Made by a program: the position numbers and the translations under genes. DNA of 64,000 nucleotides from assembly GCF_000336575.1 (NCBI RefSeq), contig NZ_AOPO01000002.1:496006-560005 (forward strand). The letters run 5' to 3'. The notes under the pieces are model-generated. The model did not search any database. It saw only the letters and a list, made by a program, of their open reading frames with translations, and was not told where the DNA came from. The first letter of the stretch is position 1. Every line of letters starts with the position of its first letter. The stretch comes from Vreelandella titanicae BH1 (GTDB lineage: Bacteria > Pseudomonadota > Gammaproteobacteria > Pseudomonadales > Halomonadaceae). Below are positions 25,137 through 35,377 of the stretch, piece after piece.

Positions 25137-28031
25137 CTAGTTGCGATATTCGTCGATGCTAGGGCAGGAGCAGATTAACTGACGGTCACCGAAAACGTTA
25201 TCGACGCGGTTAACGGCGGGCCAGTATTTAGCGGCTTGAACAGCCGCGGTCGGGAAGGCGGCCAACTGGCGGTCATAAGGCCGCTGCCAGTCGCTATCCA
25301 TTAGATCCGCCTGGGTATGTGGCGCATTGACCAGCGGATTATTATCCAACGGCCATTCGCCGCTCTCCACTCGGGCGATCTCGTCACGAATGGCAATCAT
25401 CGCATCGCAGAAACGGTCGATTTCATACAGCGACTCAGACTCAGTCGGCTCGATCATCAGCGTGCCCGGCACTGGGAACGACATGGTTGGTGCGTGAAAA
25501 CCGTAATCCATCAAACGCTTGGCAATATCCTCCTCGCTAATCCCAGAGGCCGCTTTGAGCGGACGAATATCGATTATGCATTCGTGGGCAACGGTACCGT
25601 TCTGACCGCGGTATAGAATCGGGAATGCCGCTTCCAATCGTTTGGCAATGTAATTGGCGTTTAGGATGGCAAGCTCGGTAGCTTCCCGCAGCCCGCGGGC
25701 ACCCATCATCTTAATGTAGGCCCAGGAAATGGGCAGAATGGAAGCACTGCCGAAGGCAGCCGCGGAGACTGCACCGCTATCAGTGTTGACGCCGTTGATA
25801 GGTGTTACCACATGGTTTGAAACGTAGGGCACCAAGTGGGCTTTCACGCCGATAGGGCCCATGCCCGGGCCGCCGCCACCGTGGGGAATACAGAACGTTT
25901 TGTGCAGGTTAAGGTGAGACACATCGCCGCCAAAATCGCCAGGACGGGTTAACCCTACCTGGGCGTTCATATTGGCGCCATCGATATACACCTGACCACC
26001 GTTGTCGTGAACGATCTTGCACGCTTCGCGTACGCTGGTTTCAAACACCCCGTGTGTGGATGGGTAGGTCAGCATAATGGCGGAGAGCTTATCGCTATGC
26101 TGTTCAGTTTTAGCGCGTAAATCCGCTATGTCGATATTGCCGTTTTGATCGCACTCGACCACCACCACCTTCATTTGCACCATGGCTGCCGAGGCAGGGT
26201 TGGTACCGTGGGCAGAGCTTGGAATCAAGCAGACATCGCGATGACCTTCGCCTTGGGCCGCTTGGTAACGACGAATTGCCACAAGGCCAGCATATTCACC
26301 CTGAGCGCCGGAGTTAGGCTGCATCGAGAGGTGATCGTAACCGGTGACTTCGACCAGGAAGGCCGAGAGCTCGTCGATCATTTGATGATAGCCAGCCACC
26401 TGGTCGCGAGGTGCAAAGGGGTGAAGGTGCGCAAACGAGGGCCAGGAGACGGGGATCATTTCGCTGGTGGCGTTGAGCTTCATGGTGCAGGAGCCGAGCG
26501 GGATCATTGCATGGGCAAGCGACAGATCCTTATTCTCCAGACGCTTTAAGTAGCGCAGCATTTCGGTTTCGCTGCGGTAGCGGTTAAAGGTGGGATGGCT
26601 CAAGAAGTCGCTTTCGCGCTGGCATGCCGTGGGAATGCCGGAAGCGCCGCTAGCTACCACTTGCTCGTCCAATACTGCAACGGCAAGGCCGTGCTCATCG
26701 CCCAGCAGCACATCAAACAATGTGGCTACATCGTGGGCGGTGGTGGTTTCATCCAGGCTAATACCGACATCGCCATTGCCGAAGTAGTGCAGATTAATAT
26801 CATGGGTCATGGCTCGGCCATGGATTTTACCTGCATCAACACCTGTCAGACGTAGCGTATCAAACCAGCTGTCATGAGCGAGCGATACGCCTGCCTGCTT
26901 AAGGCCTTCGGCAAGCAGGGTGGCTAGGCGATGAACGCGGCCGGCAATTTTGCGCAACCCTTCTGCACCGTGATAGGTGGCATAAAAGCCTGCGATGTTG
27001 GCCAGAAGCGCCTGGGCGGTACAGATATTGGACGTCGCTTTCTCGCGGCGGATATGCTGCTCGCGGGTCTGCATTGCCATGCGCAGGGCGGTGTTACCAC
27101 GGCTATCTTTTGATACGCCGATGATACGCCCAGGAATCGAGCGCTTGAGCTTGTCGGATGTAGCAAAGAACGCCGCGTGAGGGCCACCAAAGCCCATGGG
27201 TACGCCAAAGCGTTGGGAGTTGCCCACCACAATATCCGCGCCGAGCTGGCCGGGTTCTTTAAGCAGCACCAGACTCAAAAGATCGCTGGCCACGCAGGTC
27301 ATTATATTGCGCTCAGCCGCGGCGCTTAATAGCGGTGCCAGATCGCGCACTTCACCACTGGCAGAGGGGTACTGAACCAGGGCTCCAAACACATCGTGGC
27401 TGGCCAACTCTTCTGCAGGGCCGGTGATCAGCTCAAAGCCAAAGAACTCGGCACGGGTTTTAACGACATCCAGCGTTTGCGGGAAAACATCGTCGGCGAC
27501 GAAAAAAGCGTTGGATTTGCTTTTCTTATTACCACGCTTACAAAGCGCCATGGCTTCGGCGGCAGCGGTGGCTTCGTCGAGCAGCGACGCATTAGCCAGC
27601 TCCATGCCGGTTAAATCCATGACCACCTGCTGGAAGTTAAGCAAGCCTTCCAGGCGTCCTTGAGAAATCTCCGGCTGGTAGGGGGTGTAGGCCGTGTACC
27701 AGCCTGGGTTTTCCAATACGTTGCGCTGAATCACCGCGGGCATATGGGTGCCGTAATAGCCCTGGCCAATATAGCTCTTAGCCACGCGGTTCTGGCGCGC
27801 GAGCTGCGCTAGGTACTCTAGCGCCTCTGATTCGCTGCGCGGTTCATCAAGCGCTAGCTCATGGCCAAGACGGATATCGCTCGGCACGGTCTGTTCAATC
27901 AGATCTTCCATGTGCTGCATGTTGAGCGCTTTTAACATGGTGGCCACGTCATCTTGACTTGGACCATTATGACGTTTGATAAAAGCATCGTGATCGGCCA
28001 GCTCGGCCAGACGGCGTGTTTCAAGAGACAT
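25137..28031 (-). CDS. gcvP: Glycine dehydrogenase (aminomethyl-transferring), P protein
   Basis: A 964-residue pyridoxal phosphate enzyme that decarboxylates glycine and transfers the aminomethyl group to Gcv[17 protein letters not shown] holds the cofactor lysine and the glycine loop. Both halves of the fused P protein are present; length is close to E. coli GcvP (957). The ATG at 28031 gives [17 protein letters not shown], a better start than the in-frame 28091. gcvH lies 103 bases upstream on the same strand. gcvT is on the other strand beyond agcS, so the genes do not form one operon. Confidence 0.96.
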   Translation of the reverse strand: MSLETRRLAELADHDAFIKRHNGPSQDDVATMLKALNMQHMEDLIEQTVPSDIRLGHELALDEPRSESEALEYLAQLARQNRVAKSYIGQGYYGTHMPAVIQRNVLENPGWYTAYTPYQPEISQGRLEGLLNFQQVVMDLTGMELANASLLDEATAAAEAMALCKRGNKKSKSNAFFVADDVFPQTLDVVKTRAEFFGFELITGPAEELASHDVFGALVQYPSASGEVRDLAPLLSAAAERNIMTCVASDLLSLVLLKEPGQLGADIVVGNSQRFGVPMGFGGPHAAFFATSDKLKRSIPGRIIGVSKDSRGNTALRMAMQTREQHIRREKATSNICTAQALLANIAGFYATYHGAEGLRKIAGRVHRLATLLAEGLKQAGVSLAHDSWFDTLRLTGVDAGKIHGRAMTHDINLHYFGNGDVGISLDETTTAHDVATLFDVLLGDEHGLAVAVLDEQVVASGASGIPTACQRESDFLSHPTFNRYRSETEMLRYLKRLENKDLSLAHAMIPLGSCTMKLNATSEMIPVSWPSFAHLHPFAPRDQVAGYHQMIDELSAFLVEVTGYDHLSMQPNSGAQGEYAGLVAIRRYQAAQGEGHRDVCLIPSSAHGTNPASAAMVQMKVVVVECDQNGNIDIADLRAKTEQHSDKLSAIMLTYPSTHGVFETSVREACKIVHDNGGQVYIDGANMNAQVGLTRPGDFGGDVSHLNLHKTFCIPHGGGGPGMGPIGVKAHLVPYVSNHVVTPINGVNTDSGAVSAAAFGSASILPISWAYIKMMGARGLREATELAILNANYIAKRLEAAFPILYRGQNGTVAHECIIDIRPLKAASGISEEDIAKRLMDYGFHAPTMSFPVPGTLMIEPTESESLYEIDRFCDAMIAIRDEIARVESGEWPLDNNPLVNAPHTQADLMDSDWQRPYDRQLAAFPTAAVQAAKYWPAVNRVDNVFGDRQLICSCPSIDEYRN

Positions 28032-28134
28032 GAAGAAGATTCCGGACGTTAAGAGAGAACCGTGCAGGGCGTTAAGCGAAGAGCCTGCCATAAAGGATAA
28101 AGGCAGGCCCTAATATATGATTCAGCTACCGCCT

Positions 28135-28524
28135 TTAGTCGTCGGCGCTTAGCGTTGCTTGATAGGCATCTGCGTCGAGCAGGCCATCAAGTGAGTCGCT
28201 GTCTAAACGCACTTTCATAATCCAGCCGCCTTCGTAAGGCGCTTCATTGACTGTTTCAGGGGCGTCTTCAAGAGCGTCATTGACCTCAATGACTTCGCCA
28301 ACAACCGGTGAGTAGAGATCAGAAGCAGCTTTTACCGATTCGATAACGCCAAACTCTTGCCCTTTGTTCAGCGCTGTTCCCACTTCAGGCAGTTCAACAA
28401 ACACGACATCGCCGAGCGCCTGCTGGGCGTGATCAGTTATACCCACGGTCACGGTGCCGTCCTTATTATCCAGCACCCACTCGTGGCTTTCTGCGTAACG
28501 AAGATTGGTAGGAAGATTGCTCAT
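28135..28524 (-). CDS. gcvH: Glycine cleavage system H protein
   Basis: A 129-residue lipoyl carrier that shuttles the aminomethyl intermediate between GcvP, GcvT and the L protein. The lipoylated lysine is Lys65 in IESVKAASDL. Length is the same as E. coli GcvH (129). It leads the gcvHP unit, transcribed away from agcS. Confidence 0.96.
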   Translation of the reverse strand: MSNLPTNLRYAESHEWVLDNKDGTVTVGITDHAQQALGDVVFVELPEVGTALNKGQEFGVIESVKAASDLYSPVVGEVIEVNDALEDAPETVNEAPYEGGWIMKVRLDSDSLDGLLDADAYQATLSADD

Positions 28525-28914
28525 GGTGTTTTCCTATATGAAACAGTTTTCTGGGCCCGAGCATACTAGCGGTTGCCGTTCGCCTTGGCGACTAGTGACT
28601 GGGGTAGATCGAGCGAATAAGCAAGCATGTTAACGTGTTTCCAATCGGAAACAAATTTCTTCGTTGCTTCAAAGCTTGCTTGGTAGCGTTATCGGTTCAG
28701 CTACTTTTCGCCGGGTTTGTGCAGAAGATCGGGTTATGAAAAAAGCGGTATCCTCTATGCACAAGCGACATCACCCTAGATGCTAGCTAAGTTTATGGTG
28801 TAAAACATTCAAATCGTGCGCTAACCAACAATAGCGTCGTTAGGACTAGCCCGTAATCGCAACAAGCCAATAATACACACCAATATTGCATACCAACAAA
28901 GCGAGGAGATGAAC
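28525..28914. other. 390-base divergent region between gcvH and agcS
   Basis: No credible gene was found. It should hold the promoters of gcvH and agcS. A perfect seven-base inverted repeat lies at 28636-28653, listed separately. I looked for a glycine riboswitch and saw no matching pattern. GAGGAG just before agcS is its ribosome-binding site. Confidence 0.6.
28636..28653. promoter_or_regulatory. Palindromic operator-like site between gcvH and agcS
   Basis: TGTTTCC-AATC-GGAAACA is a perfect seven-base inverted repeat with a four-base spacer. It lies 112 bases from the gcvH start and 262 from agcS. The size suits a dimeric repressor or activator, but I cannot name one. A transcribed hairpin is the alternative; no T-run follows. 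Confidence 0.45.
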
Positions 28915-30324
28915 ATGGAAGCATTAACTAGCCTCTTAGGGGCGATCAACGGCGTGGTCTGGGGGCCCGTCATGTTGATTCTGCTACTCGGTGTGGGGAT
29001 CTACCTGCAGCTTGGCTTGAAACTGATGCCGATTAGAAAGCTCGGCATGGGCTTCAAGCTAATGTGGGCGGGGCGTGATGCGAAACCTGGGGTGGGTAAA
29101 GCGGCAGCTGCCAAAGAGGGAGACGAAGGGGAAATATCTCCTTTTAATGCCTTGATGACCGCACTCTCTGCGACCATCGGTACCGGTAATATTGCCGGTG
29201 TCGCCACAGCCATTGCGTTAGGTGGCCCTGGCGCTGTGTTTTGGATGTGGATTACCGCACTGGTGGGTATGGCCACTAAATTTGCTGAAGCGGTGCTGGC
29301 CGTGCGCTATCGTGAAACCGATAGCACTGGCTACCACGTGGGCGGGCCGATGTTTTACATCAAGAATGGCCTGGGTAAAAAGTGGCTATGGTTGGGCGGC
29401 CTGTTCTCATTTTTTGGCGCTGTCGCAGCCTTCGGGATCGGCAATACCGTTCAGTCCAACTCCGTTGCTGACGCCATGGACGCCACCTTCGGCGTGCCGC
29501 ACTGGCTCACGGGGGTGGTCATTATGGTGCTGGCTGGCGCGGTGATTCTGGGCGGTATCAAGCGTATTGCTAAAGTGGCGGGCAAGTTGGTGCCGATTAT
29601 GGGCATTGCCTACGTAGTGGCTGGCTTGTTGGTATTGATCGTCAATGCCGGGCAGATCGGTGAAGCTTTTGGTTTGATCTTCTACTATGCCTTCAACCCC
29701 ATGGCGGCCGCAGGTGGTTTCGCGGGCGCCGCCGTCATGGCGGCGATTCGTTTTGGTGTGGCACGCGGGATCTTCTCCAACGAAGCGGGTTTGGGTAGTG
29801 CGCCGATCGCGCACGCGGCGGCCAAAACCAAAAATCCAGTGCGCCAAGGCTTAATCGCGATGTTGGGCACTTTTATCGATACCATTCTTGTGTGCACGAT
29901 TACCGCGTTGGTGATTTTGACCTCAACGGTTTGGCAAGAAGGTGAAGCGGGGGCGTCGCTGACCGCGCTTTCGTTTGACGCTGCACTGCCTGGCTTTGGG
30001 AATCAGATCGTCGCCATTGCGTTGGCGATTTTTGCCTTTACCACCATCCTAGGCTGGTCATTTTACGGTGAGAAGTGCTGCCAGTTCCTGTTTGGCACTC
30101 GCTCCATTATGATCTATCGGGTGCTGTTCGTACTGGCTATCCCGCTGGGCGCCATCGCTCAACTGGGCTTTATCTGGCTCATGGCGGATACCTTCAACGC
30201 CATGATGGCGATCCCGAACCTGATTGCCTTGGCACTGCTTTCGCCGGTAGTCTTTAAGCTAACCAAGGACTATTTCGACGGCAAAGACGTATTGCCGGGT
30301 GAAGCACTGGATCACGACCAATAA
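28915..30324 (+). CDS. AgcS-type sodium:alanine/glycine symporter
   Basis: A 469-residue membrane transporter with about ten to eleven hydrophobic segments. ALSATIGTGNIAGVATAIALGGPGAV (split here as ALSATIGTGNIAGVATAIAL and GGPGAV), GGPMFYIKNGLG and FSNEAGLGSAPIAHAAA are signatures of the alanine or glycine:cation symporter family. GAGGAG directly abuts an ATG at 28909, so the ATG at 28915 is the better start. Placement between gcvH and gcvT suggests glycine as a substrate, feeding the cleavage system. That is inference. Confidence 0.9.
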   Translation: MEALTSLLGAINGVVWGPVMLILLLGVGIYLQLGLKLMPIRKLGMGFKLMWAGRDAKPGVGKAAAAKEGDEGEISPFNALMTALSATIGTGNIAGVATAIALGGPGAVFWMWITALVGMATKFAEAVLAVRYRETDSTGYHVGGPMFYIKNGLGKKWLWLGGLFSFFGAVAAFGIGNTVQSNSVADAMDATFGVPHWLTGVVIMVLAGAVILGGIKRIAKVAGKLVPIMGIAYVVAGLLVLIVNAGQIGEAFGLIFYYAFNPMAAAGGFAGAAVMAAIRFGVARGIFSNEAGLGSAPIAHAAAKTKNPVRQGLIAMLGTFIDTILVCTITALVILTSTVWQEGEAGASLTALSFDAALPGFGNQIVAIALAIFAFTTILGWSFYGEKCCQFLFGTRSIMIYRVLFVLAIPLGAIAQLGFIWLMADTFNAMMAIPNLIALALLSPVVFKLTKDYFDGKDVLPGEALDHDQ

Positions 30325-30370
30325 TACCCGCAGCGCGTTCATCGGCGCTGTAGGTGAACGTGAATAACAG

Positions 30371-30416
30371 GAGAGTCGGGAAGGCACTTAATCAGTGGCT
30401 TCCCGTTCTCTTTTTT
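30371..30416 (+). terminator. Terminator between agcS and gcvT
   Basis: GAGAGTCGGGAAGGCACT (30371-30388) pairs with AGTGGCTTCCCGTTCTC (30394-30410) with few mismatches, followed by six T bases. It ends only 31 bases before the gcvT ATG, so it is either the agcS terminator or a conditional stop controlling gcvT. Confidence 0.8.
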
Positions 30417-30447
30417 GAGCGAACACTTTTAAGTGAGGAAAGCCCCT

Positions 30448-31560
30448 ATGTCTGAATTAAAGCAAACGCCACTGCATGCGCTGCACCTCAAGCTAGGCGC
30501 CAAGATGGTACCTTTTGCTGGCTACGATATGCCGGTGCAGTATCCGCTGGGGGTCAAAAAAGAACATGAACACACCCGTCAAAAGTGCGGGCTGTTCGAT
30601 GTCTCCCATATGGGGCAAATCAGCGTTTCCGGTGACGGCGTGGCCGAAGCCCTGGAAACCTTGATTCCTGCCGATTTGATGAGCCTTGAGAAAGGTGCCC
30701 AACGTTACGGGCTGTTCACCAACACAGAAGGCGGCATTATTGACGACCTGATGGTGGTCAATGCGGGTGATCACTTCTATCTGGTAGTGAATGCCGCCTG
30801 TAAAGATCAGGACTTGACTCACCTGCGCCTCAATTTGGCGTCAACCCATACAATTGAACCTTTGGATCGTGGCTTACTGGCGCTCCAAGGGCCTCAGGCG
30901 CGGGATGTCATGCAGCGGCTTTGCCCTGAAGCCTGTGAGCTTGTGTTTATGCAGCATGGCCGCTTCACCATTGCTGGGCAGGAGGTTTGGGTGAGCCGCA
31001 GCGGCTATACCGGTGAAGATGGTTTTGAAATTTCCGTCGCCGCCGATGCTTGCGAAGCCTTCGCTGAGCAACTGCTAGCTGAGCCTGAAGTCGAAGCGAT
31101 TGGCCTGGGAGCGCGGGACTCGCTGCGTTTGGAAGCGGGTTTATGCCTGTATGGCCACGATATGGATGAGCAAACCACCCCGATAGAAGCAGGTCTAATT
31201 TGGGCGATTGGCAAGCCCCGTCGTCGTGGCGGTGATCGGCCGGGAGGTTTTCCAGGCGCCGATGTGATTCTTCATCAGGTCGATGCCAAAGATCACACCC
31301 GCAAGCGTGTTGGGCTGTTAGCTGAAGGTCGCGCGCCGGTGCGTGAGGGTGCGCCGCTTGTGGATGAGGCAGGCAATGAGATTGGAATCGTTACCTCCGG
31401 CAGCTTTGGTCCCAGCGTCGGTAAGCCTGTGGCGATGGGTTATGTCACTCGCGAGCAGGAAGCACCGCAAAGCACTGTACTCGCGGTGGTACGCGGTAAA
31501 CAGTTACCTATGGTGGTAACTCCCACGCCGTTTGTAAAGCCGGGCTACTATCGCGGCTAG
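30448..31560 (+). CDS. gcvT: Aminomethyltransferase (glycine cleavage T protein)
   Basis: A 370-residue T protein that moves the methylene group from GcvH to tetrahydrofolate and releases ammonia. PFAGYDMPVQYPLGVKKEH, DVSHMGQISVSG and SRSGYTGEDGFEI are family motifs. E. coli GcvT is 364 residues. The ATG at 30448 follows GAGGAAA; an in-frame GTG at 30433 is less likely. A terminator hairpin sits just upstream, and CACTT-TT-AAGTG (30424-30435) lies directly before the ribosome-binding site. Confidence 0.95.
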   Translation: MSELKQTPLHALHLKLGAKMVPFAGYDMPVQYPLGVKKEHEHTRQKCGLFDVSHMGQISVSGDGVAEALETLIPADLMSLEKGAQRYGLFTNTEGGIIDDLMVVNAGDHFYLVVNAACKDQDLTHLRLNLASTHTIEPLDRGLLALQGPQARDVMQRLCPEACELVFMQHGRFTIAGQEVWVSRSGYTGEDGFEISVAADACEAFAEQLLAEPEVEAIGLGARDSLRLEAGLCLYGHDMDEQTTPIEAGLIWAIGKPRRRGGDRPGGFPGADVILHQVDAKDHTRKRVGLLAEGRAPVREGAPLVDEAGNEIGIVTSGSFGPSVGKPVAMGYVTREQEAPQSTVLAVVRGKQLPMVVTPTPFVKPGYYRG

Positions 31561-31579
31561 AAGCGTGTCCATCTACCCG

Positions 31580-31609
31580 CGGCCCCTGCTTAAGCTAGGG
31601 GCCGTTGCT
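31580..31609 (+). terminator. Terminator after gcvT
   Basis: CGGCCCCT (31580-31587) pairs with AGGGGCCG (31597-31604), followed by TTGCTTT. It starts 20 bases after the gcvT stop. Confidence 0.8.
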
Positions 31610-31652
31610 TTATAAAGGACAGTATTACGAGGGATGGTTTCAAGCGAGTGTT

Positions 31653-32630
31653 TTAGCGCAGAACCTGCTTGGGATCGATGGGTTTGCCGCCTTGGCGCAG
31701 ATCAAAGAGTAGATCATAGCGTTGGGTGGCACTGCTTTGACCTACCTCACAAAGTGGGTCTCCCGCGCTAACCTGTTTGCCTACCTCGACCAAAATGCGC
31801 TCGCAAAGGGCGTATACGGTTTGGAGGTTATTGGCATGGTGCACAATCACCACTTCACCCAACTGACGCATACCGTCGGCAAAGCGTACTTCGCCAGGGG
31901 CGACGGCTTTAGCCTGAGCGCCAGCTTGAGTAGCCAGCAGCATGGGCTGCAGGGTGCCTCGGCTGTCTGGCCCGAAGCGGCGAACCACTCGATAATCCTC
32001 CAGCGGCCAGGGCCAGCGCCTGGCTGATGAGGGTAGCGCCTGACTGGGAGCGCTGCTGGTAGGTGCAGCGGCAGGCTTGTTAGCGCTTGAAGAGCTGCTA
32101 CTGTTTGCTGAGCTTCTAGATGAACTTCGCGCCGCTGAACTGCTAAGGGGGAGGCTGACTATTTGGCCAATTCTCAAATTAGTGGGAGAGGCACTAGGGT
32201 TGGCACTCTGAATGCGGCCACTGGTAGTGCCAAAATGTCGGGCGATGCTCGAGAACGTATCACCAGGACGGATTTGATAGCGGTAGGGGCCACCTGAAGG
32301 TGCCCGCTCCTGCTGGGTAGGAATTAATAGACGTTGCCCAATTTCCAGGCGCCGCGTATCGGCACCTGGGTTAAAGCGCTCCAAGCGTTCCAGTGGCACG
32401 TTAGCCCGGGCCGCCAGCTTACCCAGCGTGTCGCCACGCTGTACTTGCACCCAGTTGCCACTGATCTGGCTGGCGCTAGGAGCGGCTGCTCGCTGGGATG
32501 ACGATGGAGGAGCGCTGGAACAGCCGGTCAGTAGTCCCGCTAACAGCCAAACAGTGAGCCAGCCGGCTAGGCGTGATCGGTTCGGCTGTCCAGCATGCCA
32601 TCTTTTTCCAACCAGAGTGCATTGATCCAT
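31653..32630 (-). CDS. Lipoprotein with two LysM repeats and a degenerate LytM (M23) domain
   Basis: A 325-residue outer-membrane-type lipoprotein with lipobox LTGC near residue 37. Two LysM peptidoglycan-binding repeats follow (QRGDTLGKLAARANV and RPGDTFSSIARHFGT), then a serine-rich linker and an M23 fold from about residue 200. The catalytic histidines are gone: YALCERI stands where YAHL is expected and YDLLFDL where HLHFE is expected. It should therefore be an NlpD/EnvC-like amidase activator, not a peptidase. Its start overlaps the upstream acyltransferase by 64 bases, so the two are coupled. Confidence 0.85.
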   Translation of the reverse strand: MDQCTLVGKRWHAGQPNRSRLAGWLTVWLLAGLLTGCSSAPPSSSQRAAAPSASQISGNWVQVQRGDTLGKLAARANVPLERLERFNPGADTRRLEIGQRLLIPTQQERAPSGGPYRYQIRPGDTFSSIARHFGTTSGRIQSANPSASPTNLRIGQIVSLPLSSSAARSSSRSSANSSSSSSANKPAAAPTSSAPSQALPSSARRWPWPLEDYRVVRRFGPDSRGTLQPMLLATQAGAQAKAVAPGEVRFADGMRQLGEVVIVHHANNLQTVYALCERILVEVGKQVSAGDPLCEVGQSSATQRYDLLFDLRQGGKPIDPKQVLR

Positions 32631-33448
32631 GTGTGGAAGCGTTCCTTATGCTGCTTTTCTTCGTGGTTTTCTGATGCGTACATCCACTCAGGAAGGCTGA
32701 GTTGCCGTGCCTGTAATGTTATGGGCGCTTCCCTGCCGCATAAAAAGCCCCAAAACGTCGGCGAGGGGTTAGCGTAGCTGATCGTCACATCCAGGATACC
32801 ATCCAATTGGTTGCCTAGCAGACTAAGTACTTGGGCAATGCCGCCCGCTTTAGGGCGTAATAAGTGGCGGTAGGGGCTCTGCTGGGCATCGCGTTTGGCA
32901 ACCGAAAAGCGGGTGCCCTCGACAAAATTAAAAATCGCAATGGGCGAGAGCCTTGCCTGCTGGCACATCCGTTCGGTAGCTGCTCGATCAATGGTGGCCA
33001 GCTTAGGATTTTTAGCGACTTGTTCGCGGCTAAAGCGGCGCATAAAAGGAAATTCTAGCGCCCAAAAAGCCAACCCTACGATGGGGATCCAGATCAATTG
33101 ACGTTTTAAGAAAAAACGTGGCATGGGGATACGCCGATGCAACGCCATCAACAGCATAAAGATATCCGTCCAACTGCGGTGGTTGGATATCACCAACCAC
33201 CACTGCTGTGGACTCAAATTATCAGGTACGCTGGCGTGTAGCACGGGTTTGAGCCAGTGCCGCATCCACCAAAGATTAACGCCTATCCAGTTAAGCGCAA
33301 CGCCATTCAGCCCCTGCAACACTAACTGTTTAAGCCGCTGCCCTGGGGCAATGACTTTAAGTAGCGTCAGCAGAATGAGAGGTACGCCCCAGAACAGCGT
33401 GTTGAGCGTTAGCAGCAGAGCGCTAATCAGCCCCTTTAAAATAGGCAT
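32567..33448 (-). CDS. YihG-like lysophospholipid acyltransferase
   Basis: A 293-residue membrane-anchored acyltransferase. An N-terminal hydrophobic segment of about 28 residues precedes the catalytic NHRSWTD (NHx4D) motif and the EGTR substrate-binding motif. Overall it resembles E. coli YihG, a second 1-acyl-glycerol-3-phosphate acyltransferase. The reaction adds the sn-2 acyl chain to lysophosphatidate. Its 3' end overlaps the LysM lipoprotein gene. Confidence 0.87.
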   Translation of the reverse strand: MPILKGLISALLLTLNTLFWGVPLILLTLLKVIAPGQRLKQLVLQGLNGVALNWIGVNLWWMRHWLKPVLHASVPDNLSPQQWWLVISNHRSWTDIFMLLMALHRRIPMPRFFLKRQLIWIPIVGLAFWALEFPFMRRFSREQVAKNPKLATIDRAATERMCQQARLSPIAIFNFVEGTRFSVAKRDAQQSPYRHLLRPKAGGIAQVLSLLGNQLDGILDVTISYANPSPTFWGFLCGREAPITLQARQLSLPEWMYASENHEEKQHKERFHTWINALWLEKDGMLDSRTDHA

Positions 33449-33554
33449 ACCACGTTTCCTTACCGTCAGACCAATAACGTAATACTGAATGCTAAATGAT
33501 CCTAGCCACGCTGCCCAGCAGAAACCTACAGCAATTCATTAGCTTGATGATGTT

Positions 33555-34451
33555 TTAGACGAGCGGCAGTGAAGGGGCTTGGACGGTGTTCAAGAGAACG
33601 GTGCGCAGTGCATGGGCGGCTACGGAGAGCTCTTGGTGAGTCAAAATGCCGACCCGGCAGGAGATAGCGGGCGCTGTCAGCGGTATGCAGCGAGCGCCCA
33701 GTTCATGCATTTGACGAATGCACATGGAAGGCACAGCGCTGACGCCCAGGCCGTCGGCAACCATCCGCCCCACGGTGGAGAGCTGGTGGCTTTCAAAGGC
33801 CACAGTGAGCTCCATATCCTGTTTGCTCAGCTCCTGTTCCAATAAACGACGTACCATGGAGGGGCGCTGAAGAGTAATGAAATCGTGGCTTAGCAGCGTC
33901 GACCAGGCGAGCTGGGTGCTCTGGGTTAACGGAGAGCCAGTCGGCACGACCGCCACAAAATGGTCTTCAAACAGCGGCGTAAAGAGCAGGCTGCCGGTAC
34001 CCTCCGGAGAAAAAGCGATCCCCATCTCTACCTGTCGGGAGCGCACCATGGCGGTAACCTCCTCGTTGATGACATCGTGCACGGTTATGTTGATTTTGGG
34101 GTACTGTTGGCGAAATTTAACCAGCGCCGCAGGGAGTAAGTTACCGGCAAAGGCGGGCATCGCCGCCACGCTAAGGCGCCCCAGCTGGAGGGTGAAGCGC
34201 TGGCGCAAACGCTCCTCGGTATTGTCCCACTGGGCCAGCAGATGTTTGGCTAGCGGTAGTAGCGACTCGCCTTCTGGGGTTAATCTGACGCTGCGGGTGC
34301 TACGAATCAGCAGTTTGCCACCCAGGGACTCTTCCAGGCCTTTAATCGCCAGGCTTAGCGCTGGTTGGGATAAATGCAGGCGCTCGCAGGCTTGAGTAAA
34401 GCTGAGGGTTTGGGCGACCGCCAGAAAGGCGCGCAGCTGTTTGACGGTCAT
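33555..34451 (-). CDS. LysR-family regulator divergent from scoAB
   Basis: A 298-residue LysR protein with the opening MTVKQLRAFLAVAQTLSF and the helix-turn-helix LSQPALSLAIKGLEESLG. It is divergent from the CoA-transferase genes with a 164-base AT-rich gap, the usual arrangement for a local activator. The likely target is scoAB; the effector is unknown, perhaps a ketone-body or acyl-CoA signal. Confidence 0.88.
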   Translation of the reverse strand: MTVKQLRAFLAVAQTLSFTQACERLHLSQPALSLAIKGLEESLGGKLLIRSTRSVRLTPEGESLLPLAKHLLAQWDNTEERLRQRFTLQLGRLSVAAMPAFAGNLLPAALVKFRQQYPKINITVHDVINEEVTAMVRSRQVEMGIAFSPEGTGSLLFTPLFEDHFVAVVPTGSPLTQSTQLAWSTLLSHDFITLQRPSMVRRLLEQELSKQDMELTVAFESHQLSTVGRMVADGLGVSAVPSMCIRQMHELGARCIPLTAPAISCRVGILTHQELSVAAHALRTVLLNTVQAPSLPLV

Positions 34452-34615
34452 AAAGTACCTTTTATAAGTTTAAAAAATAAATTGATAAGAAAAACAAACT
34501 TAACAAATATATCATCTCGCACAACACTGGCACTATCGTAAGCTTCAGTTCGCGAATTTTTGACAGCACTCATCTACGATAATACTGATCATCAACAACA
34601 ATGTGAGGCACAACA

Positions 34616-35314
34616 ATGGCAGGATTCGATAAGCGTGTAGCTTCCTACGAAGAGGCTATGGAAGGCATCGAAAGCGGTATGACCGTCATCGCCGGTGGCT
34701 TCGGGCTCTGCGGTATTCCCGAAAACCTGATTGCCGAGATCAAGCGACGTGGCGTCACTGACCTTACCGTGGTATCCAATAATTGCGGTGTCGATGGTTT
34801 TGGCTTGGGAATACTGCTTGAAGACCGCCAAATCAGTAAGATTCTGGCCTCTTACGTAGGTGAGAATGCCCTGTTTGAGAAGCAAATGCTCAACGATGAG
34901 ATTGAAGTGGTGTTAACGCCTCAAGGCACATTGGCGGAAAAAATGCGCGCAGGCGGCGCTGGTATTCCCGCCTTTTACACCGCTACCGGTTACGGCACGC
35001 CGATTGGTGAGGGGAAAGAGGTTCGCGAGTTTAATGGCCGACACTGTATTTTAGAAGAAGCCATTGTAGGTGATTTTGCCATAGTGAAAGGCTGGAAGGC
35101 GGATCGCTATGGCAATGTAATGTATCGCCATACGGCGCAGAATTTTAACCCCATGGCCGCCACGGCGGGGAAAATTACCGTGGTGGAAGTTGAAGAGATC
35201 GTTGAACCGGGTGAGCTTGAGCCTAGCCAGATCCATACCCCAGGAATTTATGTGGATCGGATTATTCAAGGCACGTTTGAAAAGCGGATAGAGAAACGCA
35301 CGGTGCGCAGTTAA
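34616..35314 (+). CDS. scoA: 3-oxoacid CoA-transferase subunit A
   Basis: A 232-residue alpha subunit of a succinyl-CoA:3-ketoacid CoA-transferase. [13 protein letters not shown] near residue 28 is the family glycine motif for CoA binding. The enzyme activates acetoacetate with succinyl-CoA. It pairs with scoB 63 bases downstream. With bdhA nearby it completes use of 3-hydroxybutyrate. Confidence 0.92.
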   Translation: MAGFDKRVASYEEAMEGIESGMTVIAGGFGLCGIPENLIAEIKRRGVTDLTVVSNNCGVDGFGLGILLEDRQISKILASYVGENALFEKQMLNDEIEVVLTPQGTLAEKMRAGGAGIPAFYTATGYGTPIGEGKEVREFNGRHCILEEAIVGDFAIVKGWKADRYGNVMYRHTAQNFNPMAATAGKITVVEVEEIVEPGELEPSQIHTPGIYVDRIIQGTFEKRIEKRTVRS

Positions 35315-35377
35315 TACGCCGCGCCTTCAAACGCAACACTTGCTTCTCATTTAACGATTCAACAAGAGGAAGTCACC

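Noticed and set aside
28525-28914. Glycine riboswitch before gcvH or agcS
   Set aside because: I looked for the conserved paired aptamer core on both strands and saw none; only a short palindrome is present.
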